In this document: positions 8,147 through 16,393 of the stretch, piece after piece
How positions within the stretch are numbered: position 1 is the stretch's first letter
Layout: each line of letters opens with the position of its first letter
Assembly: GCA_963767685.1 (NCBI GenBank)
Contig: CAVYEZ010000005.1
Coordinates: forward strand, 2,170,001 to 2,234,000
Source: Trebonia sp963767685
GTDB lineage: Bacteria; Actinomycetota; Actinomycetes; Streptosporangiales; Streptosporangiaceae
Length of the DNA: 64,000 nt
Direction of reading: 5' to 3'
The notes under the pieces: model-generated
The model's database searches: none
What the model was told of the DNA's origin: nothing
Seen by the model: only the letters and a program-made list of their open reading frames with translations
Translations under genes and position numbers: made by a program

Positions 8147-8433
8147 GCCGACTGTCGCGGGATACCCGTGTTCAGTCGCGCGATCTACCTTGCAGACTCG
8201 GTAGACCCAGCTTTGCCGGCCGGTCGTCAGGGCAATGCTGACCTTCGCAAGATCACTCGCAACTTAAGCCGACGGTCGCAGCCTTCGGCGATACAGAACA
8301 GATAACACGCTGACGGTTGCTGAACAGCTGCACAGCTGACCGGTAAACACAACCTTTAGCGGGCAGGCGGCAGCGAACCCCAGCCGTGCATCGACGAGGG
8401 CTTGCGGGCTCTTGCGGGCTGGAGGTGGCCGGG
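8147..8433. other. Non-coding stretch between MerR promoter and IS110 transposase
   Basis: No credible gene on either strand. It is less GC-rich than its neighbours in places (8260-8360). The right part probably contains the 3' terminus of the insertion sequence, which I cannot delimit because IS110 elements lack clear terminal inverted repeats. Confidence 0.4.
8401..8420. repeat. Tandem 10-bp repeat near the IS110 end
   Basis: CTTGCGGGCT occurs twice back to back (8401-8410 and 8411-8420), 14 bp beyond the transposase stop codon. It could mark the element boundary or target core, but that is inference. Confidence 0.5.
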
Positions 8434-9795
8434 CTAGGCGGCGTCCTCTGCGGGTGTGATGGTGACGGTGAGGCCGAGGGCCTCGAGTTGGCGGACGTGG
8501 TTGCGGACCTTTCGTTCGGTGGTGGCACGGTCGTCGTAGTAGCCGGATCCGAGGTCGCAGTACCGGGCGGCGGGGTCGGAGAGCAGGTGGAAGATGATGA
8601 CGAGGATGGAGCGGGCGATGGCGGCCAGGGCCTTGCGCTTGCCTCGCCGTCTGGCGAGGCGGCGGTAGCGCTCGCCGAGGAAGGTGTCGGATCGGGCGGC
8701 GGTGGCGGCGACCTCGCCGAGGGGCCCTTTGAGCCAGGGGTCGCCCTTGCCCGGGGACGCGGCGGTGGACTTCTTGCCGGACTGGCGGGTCTGGGGGCAG
8801 AGCTTGGCCCAGGAGACGAGCCGGCCGGCGGTGCCGAAGACGGTCATGTCGAGGCCGATTTCCGCGATGATGGCCATGGCGGCGACGGGGCCGCAGCCGG
8901 TGATCTCGTCCAGCCGGGCGACGGCGGGCAGCGCGATGGCACCAGGTTCCCGGCCGGCTTCGGGACCGGTGGCGCCGTCGGCGTCGATGCCCCAGGCTGC
9001 GGGGATCTGGGCGATCAGCTCGCCGGCGCGGGCGGTCAGGTCATCGATGTCGCGGGCCAGGCCGTCGACGTGGCGCAGCAGGATGCGGGCCTCCACGGCG
9101 TGGTGGCCCTCGAACTTCCCGTCCAGGGCCTCGATGAGGGCCTTGCGCTTGGCGCGCATCTTGCCCCTGGCCAGGTCCGCCAGAGCGCGGGGGTTCCGCT
9201 CGCCCGCGATCAGCGCCTCGATCATGTCCCGGCAGGACATGGTGTCGATGGCGGAGGCAACGGAGGTCACCTTGATCAGGGCGCGCTCCAGCAGCTTCTC
9301 CAGCCGGGACCAGTGCCGGGTCCGCTCCTGGACGAGCTCGGCCCGCCGCCGGGTGAGCTCCCGCAGCCGGCGGATGTCGTAGTCCGGGATGAACGAGGGC
9401 TGGAGCATGCCCCGCTCGGTGAGCTTGGCCAGCCAGACGGCGTCCTTCTTGTCGGTCTTGGCCCGCCCCGGGACGTTCTTCACGGCGCGGGCGTTGACGA
9501 GCTGGACCTTCAGCCCGGCGGCCTCCAGGACCGCGTGCCAGATCCGCCAGTAATCTGAGGTGCTCTCGATCGTGACGACCTCGATGCCCTGGCAGCGCAG
9601 GTGATCGCCCAGCGCCGTGACCTCGCCCATCGTCGCGGCCACCGTCCAGACCCGCGCCCTGCGCCTGCCCGGCCGGCCGTCGTCCGGGACCCGGGTGCAG
9701 ACCACCCCGGACGCCTTGGCGACGTCGATCGCGGCGACCCGGTCCCAGGCCCGCTCGTGCTCCTCGTCCTCGACTACCTCCTGCGGCTGCTCCAT
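8434..9795 (-). CDS. IS110-family transposase (DEDD + Ser recombinase)
   Basis: A 453-residue IS110-family recombinase. The N-terminal RuvC-like DEDD domain shows AAIDVAKAS (Asp about 24), TIESTSDYW (Glu) and the pair in AKTDKKDAVWLAKL. A coiled middle follows. The C-terminal Tnp domain has ITGCGPVAAMAIIAEIG and SWAKLCPQTRQSGKK, where the catalytic Ser is expected. ATG 9795 is used because AGGGAGG lies 7 bases upstream; the frame stays open to 9954 without another ribosome site. No frameshift is visible, so the element may be active. Confidence 0.93.
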   Translation of the reverse strand: MEQPQEVVEDEEHERAWDRVAAIDVAKASGVVCTRVPDDGRPGRRRARVWTVAATMGEVTALGDHLRCQGIEVVTIESTSDYWRIWHAVLEAAGLKVQLVNARAVKNVPGRAKTDKKDAVWLAKLTERGMLQPSFIPDYDIRRLRELTRRRAELVQERTRHWSRLEKLLERALIKVTSVASAIDTMSCRDMIEALIAGERNPRALADLARGKMRAKRKALIEALDGKFEGHHAVEARILLRHVDGLARDIDDLTARAGELIAQIPAAWGIDADGATGPEAGREPGAIALPAVARLDEITGCGPVAAMAIIAEIGLDMTVFGTAGRLVSWAKLCPQTRQSGKKSTAASPGKGDPWLKGPLGEVAATAARSDTFLGERYRRLARRRGKRKALAAIARSILVIIFHLLSDPAARYCDLGSGYYDDRATTERKVRNHVRQLEALGLTVTITPAEDAA

Positions 9796-10020
9796 GCAGC
9801 TCGCCTCCCTCGTGCTCTGACTGACGGGAAAGGGCGGGCTGCCCGCGGGGCCCCGGTCGGAAGTGAGAAGCTGACCGGCGCGCTCGCAGCTGCAATTCGC
9901 GACCCCTCGGGGTCGAGGCCCCGCGCCAGGCTGGGATACGGCATCAAGTGCCAAGAAGCGCCCGGATTCGGTTGCGGGCAGCCCGCGCCTATCCTCCCGC
10001 CAGCGCAGCCCGCGTGAGGT
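9796..10020 (-). ncRNA. Candidate bridge-RNA region of the IS110 element
   Basis: IS110 elements encode a structured bridge RNA in the non-coding end upstream of the transposase. This 225-bp stretch holds no gene on the minus strand and is rich in complementary blocks, for example GACCCC-TCG-GGGTC around 9901-9911 and GGGCGGGCTGCCCGC around 9834-9848. The assignment rests on position and family knowledge; no covariance search was possible. Confidence 0.35.
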
Positions 10021-10203
10021 ACCTTCAGCTCAATCGCCTGCAGGACCACAGAGCGGCAGCGGCCCCGGCCACGCAGCCGCCCGCACCGACCCCAGTTTTC
10101 GCGCCCTCGCGGCGCCCGCACGGTCAAGATTGGCTGGGATGTCGTGACCTTGGCCGAGCACTACGGCATGCCCAGGGACGGATTGGAACAGACCTGGGCG
10201 GGG
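10021..10203. other. Non-coding flank with a possible gene remnant
   Basis: Plus-strand frame ending at TAG 10213-10215 reads VKIGWDVVTLAEHYGMPRD and looks like the tail of a real protein, but it has no start or ribosome site. It may be the 3' remnant of a gene broken by the IS110 insertion. The rest shows nothing. Confidence 0.3.
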
Positions 10204-10659
10204 TCAGTCCGCTAGGCGGGCCGGGCAGCCGAGCAGGGAACCGATGGCCGTGAGGGTCTGCTCGAACTGTGGCCGGGCGCTTGCCCGCAGTGCCTGCCCG
10301 GCTACCAGTGGCACGAGCCAGCGCGTGGCGCCGGGGGCGGCGTTGAACACCTGGTAGCGGAGCAACGTCTCAGGACCTTGCGGGATCATGCTGTAAACGC
10401 CGCGGAACCACCACTGGCCAGATACCGCCAGCGTGTGCGAGGCGTCGTCCGCTTCGACATTGACCCCGGGGACCGGTGAGGTCTCCGTCTGCCCGTCCGC
10501 CGGGCCGGCGGGGAAGCGCAGCACTCCATGCGATCCGGTGATCATCTCGCGCATCCGGGGTGTGAGGTAAGGCGAGGTTTCCAGGAGGCCAACCCACACG
10601 CGTTCCTCGTCAGCACTGACGACTCCGGTGAGCGACTGCCGGGGCTTCGCGGTGGCCAT
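10204..10659 (-). CDS. SRPBCC-like hypothetical protein
   Basis: A 151-residue protein beginning MATAKPRQSLTGVV at ATG 10659; the open frame upstream to 10827 overlaps the HNH gene and looks non-coding. Alternating strands (SHTLAVSGQWWFRGVYSM, ETLLRYQVFNAAPG) and a long C-terminal amphipathic helix suggest a helix-grip SRPBCC fold, which binds hydrophobic ligands. No catalytic motif is recognisable. It stands 43 bp downstream of the HNH gene on the same strand. Confidence 0.6.
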   Translation of the reverse strand: MATAKPRQSLTGVVSADEERVWVGLLETSPYLTPRMREMITGSHGVLRFPAGPADGQTETSPVPGVNVEADDASHTLAVSGQWWFRGVYSMIPQGPETLLRYQVFNAAPGATRWLVPLVAGQALRASARPQFEQTLTAIGSLLGCPARLAD

Positions 10660-10702
10660 GCGCGCATCTTCTCGCATTTCCCGGCTCAGCGCCTGACGCG
10701 GA

Positions 10703-12562
10703 TTAACAGTCGTAGATCGTGGGGCGGGTGGTGCGGGTGCGGCCGTTGGGGAGGGTCCAGCGGATGATGCCGGGTTGGGGTTGTTCCACCCGCCAGCCGG
10801 GCGACTGCTTCGCGCGGTGGTGGGCACGGCACGGAGAGTGCAGATTGCATTCGTCCGTTGGCCCGTCCGGGTAGGGAATGATGTGATCTTGGTCGGCGTG
10901 CACTGAGTCGCCTCCGCAGCCGGGGCCGGTGCAGGTCTGGCCGCGGGCGCGGATCAAGTGCCTTAGCTTGCGGCTGGGGACGTAACGGGGCTCGGCATGC
11001 CCGTGATCGCACGTGCCGTGGGCGATCGACTCCAGTGTGCCAGGCGTTATCCCCAGCCCGGTGAGGAACTGTTGTACGCGGGCAGGCTGCTCCTCGGCGC
11101 CTGGCGGCGGGTCCGGGGATTCCGGTTTCCAGGGGTGCCGGCCGGGGGCGCACGCGTGGGCAACCGCTTCACCCCGCTCGTCAACGACGGTGAGGCACCA
11201 TCTGGTCCTGGGATGGCGGGAGGCGGCCTGGACGATGTCGCGGGTTTCTTGCGGCTCGGTCAGGCCCCAGGTGCCAGCCTGGCCGGGGGCGGTGCCCCAG
11301 CCGAGGAGGGTGGCGGCGGGGACGAGGAGGTTGATGAGGGCGGGAAGCCTCGCCTGGCCCCCGGCCGGGGTGCTGGGGCGACCATCGGGCGGCGGGACCT
11401 GGGCCGACGAGACGTCCGAGTGGTCAGCAAGGCAGGGATCGTCGTCCCGCGGCTCGGGATCGTCGTCCCGCGGTCCGGGGTCGTCATCGCCGCCTGGCTG
11501 GGGGATGTCCTCGCCTTCGGCGGCGAAAGGTTCGTCGTCCCAGGGCGCGGGGTCTTCATCGCCGCCTGGCTGGGCGTTGTATTCGTCTTCGGCGGGTGGC
11601 TCGGACGGGAGCGGGGCGAGGCGGTCGAGCGGGTCGCGGTCTAGGAGGCGGTCCAGGGCGGCCGTGGCGCGCAGGGAGTCGAGGGTTCCGGCGGCACCGC
11701 CATTGCGGAGCCGGGCCGCCAGTTCGTCGATGGCCGCCTGGACACTCATCACCAGGCTGGTGTCGGCCTCGCGGATCGAGAACGACGCGTTGCCGGACTG
11801 CTCACGGCGGGCCTCGACGCGTTGCCGGGTGCGGCGCGCGTCCTCCTTCTCCCGTCGCACCGCTTCTGGGTCCAGCTTCATCGCCAGCGCCGCCGCGCGG
11901 CGGGCCACGGTGTCCGCGCGGACCTCGGGCGCCGTCGCGGCGAGAGCCTGGTCGACCTGCGCGGCGTCCGCATCGGCCAGGCACAGCGTCGCGGACGCGA
12001 TCGCGCTGGCCCGCACCGAGTCGATCAACCCGGCCGCCATGCCCGCCAGGGTCTGCGGCAGTCTCGTCGTTAGCTCAGTGGCCTCGTCGAGGAGGTCCTG
12101 GGCGTGACGACGGCCGATTAGCAACTGAGCAGCCAGTTCCAGGTCCGGGAACTGGGCCCGGCGCAGATTCCGAGGGACCCCGTTCGCCTTGTCTTCCTCG
12201 TACTGCGCCGCCCGGCGGCGGGCCAGTTCCGCGACCGCGAGCGTCTCCAGGTAGTGCGCGCGGTTCCGAAGTCGCCGAGCCGCCTCAAGCGCGCCGGTCA
12301 GCTCGTTGTCGTCCAGGCAGGTGGCGTCCGCGAAGGCCGCCTCGGTCAGCGCCGCCAGCAGCGCTCCCGGGGCCAGCGTGTCGGCCGGACCATCCTGCAC
12401 GAACGCGGCCCGCAACGCCTCGGCCTTCTCTCGCTGCCGTGTCTCCTGCTGACTCCCCTTCGGCTGGGACCGGCCACGCCCGGCCGCGCCGCCACGGGTT
12501 ACGGGCGGCGGCGTGTCATCCAGCGGGACGCGGCCGGGGTAGTCGCGGACGGTCACGGTCAC
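10703..12562 (-). CDS. DUF222/HNH endonuclease-domain protein (13E12-like)
   Basis: A 619-residue protein. The N-terminal two thirds are the helical DUF222-type region, rich in Arg and Ala (DDNELTGALEAARRLRNR; LLIGRRHAQDLL). A variable acidic Pro/Asp-rich linker follows (about 340-420). The C-terminal HNH domain has paired Cys (CTGPGCGG), then DQDHIIPYPDG and CRAHHRAKQ. Such genes are multicopy in actinobacteria and share features with the mycobacterial 13E12 repeat family. GTG 12562 was chosen because AAGGAGGT lies 6 bases upstream. Nuclease activity is likely from the intact HNH; the biological role is unknown. Confidence 0.85.
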   Translation of the reverse strand: MTVTVRDYPGRVPLDDTPPPVTRGGAAGRGRSQPKGSQQETRQREKAEALRAAFVQDGPADTLAPGALLAALTEAAFADATCLDDNELTGALEAARRLRNRAHYLETLAVAELARRRAAQYEEDKANGVPRNLRRAQFPDLELAAQLLIGRRHAQDLLDEATELTTRLPQTLAGMAAGLIDSVRASAIASATLCLADADAAQVDQALAATAPEVRADTVARRAAALAMKLDPEAVRREKEDARRTRQRVEARREQSGNASFSIREADTSLVMSVQAAIDELAARLRNGGAAGTLDSLRATAALDRLLDRDPLDRLAPLPSEPPAEDEYNAQPGGDEDPAPWDDEPFAAEGEDIPQPGGDDDPGPRDDDPEPRDDDPCLADHSDVSSAQVPPPDGRPSTPAGGQARLPALINLLVPAATLLGWGTAPGQAGTWGLTEPQETRDIVQAASRHPRTRWCLTVVDERGEAVAHACAPGRHPWKPESPDPPPGAEEQPARVQQFLTGLGITPGTLESIAHGTCDHGHAEPRYVPSRKLRHLIRARGQTCTGPGCGGDSVHADQDHIIPYPDGPTDECNLHSPCRAHHRAKQSPGWRVEQPQPGIIRWTLPNGRTRTTRPTIYDC

Positions 12563-12721
12563 GGTCGCACCTCCTTCCGGATGATCAAGAATAAGATTTA
12601 ATTGATACGAACATTCTAGCGATCGACGCCGACATTCCAGGTGCGGGTGCGCAGCGTTTCGCAAGGTCTTTTCAGGACCAGGAGCCATGTAATTCCATCC
12701 CGATAGGGAATTCGCGTTAGA

Positions 12722-12937
12722 TCAACTAGCCTCGGGCGAACATTCGTCAGCGAAGGCGGCCAGCCGGTCGGCGAGGAAGCGCTGTTCCAGCTCAGCGCTG
12801 TGCGAGGTCGAGGGCCCGGCGGTAGGCGCGGCGGGCGTCACCGCCGCGGCCTGCACCGGCGCAGGAGGTCGACGCAGGAGGTCGGCACGGATGAAGTGAA
12901 AGTGCCGGTAGTGGTCGAGGTCGAGGCGGTCGAGCAC
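12722..12937 (-). pseudogene. C-terminal remnant of an ECF-type sigma factor
   Basis: The 71-residue open frame reads LDRLDLDHYRHFHFIRADLLRR and ends with AELEQRFLADRLAAF. This matches the tetratricopeptide-like C-terminal end of DUF6596-type extracytoplasmic sigma factors. No sigma-2 or sigma-4 region is found upstream, so the gene is truncated. Such sigma factors commonly sit next to small enzyme or SRPBCC genes, like the one at 13106. Confidence 0.5.
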
Positions 12938-13105
12938 GGGGCGGTGGCGGTTTCCGGTAGCAGGCGAACGGCGCCGCCGTGGACCGACAGCGAGCGCCGA
13001 GGAGATCTTCGCGCCGCTGGTGTCCGTCCGGGGCTTAGCCGTTCGTCACTGCTGCAGGTCCGCCCGCGAGGGGCGGGTCGCCGACCCTGACAGAAGGAGT
13101 CCCAA

Positions 13106-13555
13106 ATGCCTGACATCCTCCACCGCATCAGCATCGACACCTCGCCGCAGCGGGTGCATGACCTGATCGCCAGCACCGAGGGCGTCGCCCGCTGGTGGAC
13201 CGGGCGGCCGCTCACCGGCGAGCACGCCGTCGGCTCAAGCTTCAGCGTCTACTTCGGCGACGCCGAGAAGTCTGCCGCCGTCATGCAGGTCCTGACCGAC
13301 ACCCCGGACCACGTGGTATGGCGGGTCACCGACGGACCGGACAGCTGGATCGACACCCGGGTCGACTTCACCCTCCGACCCGGTGCCCACGGCGGCACCA
13401 CGCTTCTGTTCACCCACGCCGACTGGCAACAAGCCAGCGAGTTCATGAGCGGGTGCAGCACCAACTGGGGCGCCTATCTCACCAGCCTCAAGGCCGGCGC
13501 CGAGAGCGACGCGTTCGCGGCCTATCCCGCCGGCGAGATCAGCCGCTGGGGCTAG
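13106..13555 (+). CDS. SRPBCC/AHSA1-domain protein
   Basis: A 149-residue START-like (AHSA1) protein. Typical landmarks are the opening ILHRISIDTSPQRVHDLI, the EGVARWWTG turn, the central strand VVWRVTDGPDSWIDTRVDF, and the C-terminal helix NWGAYLTSLKAGAE. It probably binds a small hydrophobic ligand. A strong AGAAGGAG ribosome site lies before the ATG. Its 3' end overlaps the convergent DUF2786 gene by 17 bp. Confidence 0.85.
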   Translation: MPDILHRISIDTSPQRVHDLIASTEGVARWWTGRPLTGEHAVGSSFSVYFGDAEKSAAVMQVLTDTPDHVVWRVTDGPDSWIDTRVDFTLRPGAHGGTTLLFTHADWQQASEFMSGCSTNWGAYLTSLKAGAESDAFAAYPAGEISRWG

Positions 13556-14981
13556 TGACCGGGGCGTGGTTGTGCAGGGTGGCCAGGTCGGCCGCGGCGC
13601 GGCCGGATGCCCAGCCCTCGGCGTCGGTGGCCCGGACCGGGCGCCCGCGCTTCAAGGTGTCGCCGAACATCTCGTCGACCGAGTCGTCGACCGCCTGCTG
13701 CCGGGCGGCCAGGAACGGCATGAGGGCGGTGCCCGGGCCGCTGTCGCCGTCCTTGGCCGCCCCGGCAGCGGCAGCGACTTCCTGCTCCGCGACCGCCTCC
13801 TTAGTTGCGTGGTCGGCCGCTTCCGCCAGGCGCTCACCGATGCGGATCGCGTAGGACACCAGGAACGACTGGCGGAACGCCCTGGTCCTCGACCGGCCGT
13901 AGGCGTCCTGCCGCGAGCCGGCGCGCAGCATCGCGGTGCTGGCCTGCACCAGCAGCGACGTGAACAGCAACTCGACGGCGTCCAGGTCGGCCTCGAAGCC
14001 CACCACCGTCGCCAGGCCCACGTCCTTTGACCAGACGACCCGGCAGCGGTTGGCCGTCGCCACGGCCTGGAGCAGTGAGGTCTTAGGCGCCTCATAGGGG
14101 TTGTCCACGGCGATCCGCCGTCCGGACGGAGCGTCTTTGCGTCCCGCCTCGGCGGCCAGCAGTGCCTGGTCGATGCTGTACTTGGCCATCAGCTCCTGCG
14201 CGCGGGCCGACAGCGCCTCGGCTTCCTCGGCGTACTCAGTCGCCTCCGCCTTTGCCAGCAGCGCCCGGATCCGGCTGAGCATCCGCTCGTCGGCCTGCCC
14301 GCCGGGCCCGGCCGCCGGGGCGTCCACCGACACCGCGGCCCGCGCGGTTCCGGGCAGCGGAAGCAGTCGTTCTAGGACCGGCAGGTGCTGAAGCAGGTGA
14401 AGGAGCTCGATCGCGGTGGCAATCGCGTCCCTGAGGCCGCCGACCGCTCCGGATCGCTTCGCCCAGGCGGGCAGGTAGTCCGCGTCACTCCCCCACCAGC
14501 TCCCACCGTCCGCCGCTACCGACAGCGCGCGGGCTGCGGTGACCTGGGCTGCCCATCGCTGGTCCACGGTGGCCGCCGGGTAGCCGCTCATCTCGGCGGC
14601 GATCATGTCCGCGGCCACCGACACATGCTCCTGCGACAGTTCCCGCCCGGCGTGCCTGGTCAGCTCCGCGGGCTGCCAGCCCGCGCGCCACGATCGGGTC
14701 ACTGACATCCGCAGCATCTCGACGAGGCTCCGGCTGACCGACCGGGTCCAGGCCGGCGTCCGCTCGCTCGCCAGCTCGGTCAAAATCCCGGAAAAGGCGT
14801 CCTGATGGCCACCGCAGACCGCCGTCACCGCCTCGACGACCGCCGTGGCCGCGCGCTCGCTGTCCGCGGGGGTCGCACCGAAGCCGAATCCCGCGCCGGG
14901 CGCGCTCCCGCCGGGCCCGCCGCGCCGCTGCTGGCGTTCCTTTTCCTTCTTCTGCCTCCGCAGCCGACTCGCCTTGCCCAC
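13539..14981 (-). CDS. DUF2786-domain protein
   Basis: A 480-residue protein. A basic N-terminus (KASRLRRQKKEKERQQRR) may contact nucleic acid. The DUF2786 segment begins about ERMLSRIRALLAKAEATEYAEEAEALSARAQELMAKYSID, a typical metal-independent helical hairpin domain, followed by a conserved C-terminal region (LVSYAIRIGERL). GTG 14981 follows GGAAGG at acceptable spacing; the frame is open to 15089 but that extension looks random. The family has no assigned activity. Confidence 0.8.
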   Translation of the reverse strand: MGKASRLRRQKKEKERQQRRGGPGGSAPGAGFGFGATPADSERAATAVVEAVTAVCGGHQDAFSGILTELASERTPAWTRSVSRSLVEMLRMSVTRSWRAGWQPAELTRHAGRELSQEHVSVAADMIAAEMSGYPAATVDQRWAAQVTAARALSVAADGGSWWGSDADYLPAWAKRSGAVGGLRDAIATAIELLHLLQHLPVLERLLPLPGTARAAVSVDAPAAGPGGQADERMLSRIRALLAKAEATEYAEEAEALSARAQELMAKYSIDQALLAAEAGRKDAPSGRRIAVDNPYEAPKTSLLQAVATANRCRVVWSKDVGLATVVGFEADLDAVELLFTSLLVQASTAMLRAGSRQDAYGRSRTRAFRQSFLVSYAIRIGERLAEAADHATKEAVAEQEVAAAAGAAKDGDSGPGTALMPFLAARQQAVDDSVDEMFGDTLKRGRPVRATDAEGWASGRAAADLATLHNHAPVTSPSG

Positions 14982-15521
14982 GCCCCGCACCTTCCGCCCA
15001 CCAATGCCGCCCGACGACCGGTACCCATCGTGCCATCCGGCACTGACGTCCGAAGGGGAAACAAGGAGCGGCAGAGCGGCAGGGTGCATGACAGATTTGA
15101 AGGTGACCGGTGAGTAGATTGCCGACAGGGCCGGTCAGGCGGCGTCTGTCTGGTTGTGACGATGCACTTCAGGCGCGCTCTCCGAGACCGCAGCACCGCC
15201 CGCGACCCGCTGACCTCCATGTTTTCGTCTGAGTGCGGCGTGCACAAGCAGAACAGCGCCACTGCCAGCGGGAACGCGTTGACCCCTACATTTTTGACGT
15301 GCACCCGGAGCGGCATCCCGAACGAGCGCGGGGTGCCTGCCGCCGGCAAGCCGCGCCAGCCGCCGGGGCACGACCGGCCCCGGCGTCGCGGTCGGCGGGA
15401 TGAGAGTAAGCCGCGGTCGTTCGGGATATCCCTACGCGGCACCTGGCTGATCGGTGCGCGGCGCCGCGAACGGGTACAACAGCGACGGCGGGCGCGCCTG
15501 TTCGTGTGGCAGGATCGAGGC
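14982..15521. other. 540-bp non-coding stretch
   Basis: No convincing gene. It lies between the divergent DUF2786 and SDR genes and should hold both promoters. Two near-identical motifs, TCCCGAACGA at 15317-15326 and TCGTTCGGGA at 15417-15426, form a 10-bp inverted repeat pair about 100 bp apart. No other structure stands out. Confidence 0.4.
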
Positions 15522-16328
15522 GTGGATCTTGAGCTGGTGGGGAAGCGGGCGATCGTGACCGGCGGGAGCCGGGGTATCGGGCTCGCGGTCGCGAAGGCCT
15601 TGTCGGCCGAGGGAGCGCACGTGGCGCTGGTAGCGCGGGATGCCGCCAAGCTGGAAGAGGCCAGGAAGGCCGCGCTCGCGGCCGGCGGGCTGGCCGCCGG
15701 GCAGGTGATCGCGGTCAGCTGCGACACCGGGGACGACCATGCCGTCCGGCACATGGCGGCGGATGTCGCGGCCGCGTTCGGCGGGGTGGACATCCTGGTC
15801 AATGCGGCGGCCCGGGTGAACACGGGGGCGACCGCCGGCCTCGAGGAGTTCGACGAGGATGAGTTCAACGAGCAGCTGAACGTGAAGGTGCTCGGCTACC
15901 TGCGGTGCGCCCGCGCGGTCGCACCGTCGATGAAGGCCAACGGCTGGGGACGGATCATCAACATCAGCGGGCTTGCCGCGCGCTCCTCCGGGGCGATCAC
16001 CGGGACGGTGCGGAACGTGGCGGTCGCGGCGATGACGAAGAACCTCGCCGACGAACTCGGTCACCACGGGGTCAACGTCACCGTGGTCCACCCCGGCATG
16101 ACGGTCACCGAGAAGACACCGGAGATACTCGCGCTGCGCGCCGAGCGGGCGGGGGTGCCGGTGGCGGAGGTGGAGAAGCGACTCGGGGCTTCGGTGTCGA
16201 TCGGGCGGCTGGTGACGGCGGAGGAGGTCGCCTCCGTGGTGGCGTTCCTGGCTTCACCCAAGAGCGTCGCCATTAACGGCGACGCGATCACGGTCGGCGG
16301 CGGGGCCGTCGGGCCCATCTACTACTGA
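15522..16328 (+). CDS. SDR-family protein lacking the YxxxK catalytic pair
   Basis: A 268-residue short-chain dehydrogenase/reductase fold. The cofactor loop TGGSRGIG (about residues 14-21) and the NAAARVN strand are present. After IINISG the active-site segment reads SGAITGTVRNVAVAAMTKNLADELG, so the usual Tyr and Lys of YxxxK are Gly and Asn. The Ser in NISG remains. GTG 15522 was chosen because the conserved fold begins at once. Either the enzyme uses other chemistry or has become a binding protein. Substrate unknown. Confidence 0.85.
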   Translation: MDLELVGKRAIVTGGSRGIGLAVAKALSAEGAHVALVARDAAKLEEARKAALAAGGLAAGQVIAVSCDTGDDHAVRHMAADVAAAFGGVDILVNAAARVNTGATAGLEEFDEDEFNEQLNVKVLGYLRCARAVAPSMKANGWGRIINISGLAARSSGAITGTVRNVAVAAMTKNLADELGHHGVNVTVVHPGMTVTEKTPEILALRAERAGVPVAEVEKRLGASVSIGRLVTAEEVASVVAFLASPKSVAINGDAITVGGGAVGPIYY

Positions 16329-16393
16329 CGCGCTCTTTATCCGGCGGGACGCGGTCGGGCAATTCCAGAAAAGCGTCGATAAAGAGCCTCGCT

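Larger units (their letters stand above)
8401..10120 (-). mobile_element. IS110-group insertion sequence (limits approximate)
   Basis: One transposase gene flanked by non-coding ends of about 30 bp downstream and about 300 bp upstream. The long upstream non-coding end matches the IS110 layout rather than the IS1111 layout. Ends were set by loss of structure, not by repeats, and could be off by 100 bp or more. Comparison with an empty site would fix them. Confidence 0.5.

Noticed and set aside
11013..12594. Large plus-strand frames antisense to the HNH/DUF222 gene
   Set aside because: Low-complexity Ser/Arg/Pro composition and full overlap with an HNH protein that has a strong ribosome site.
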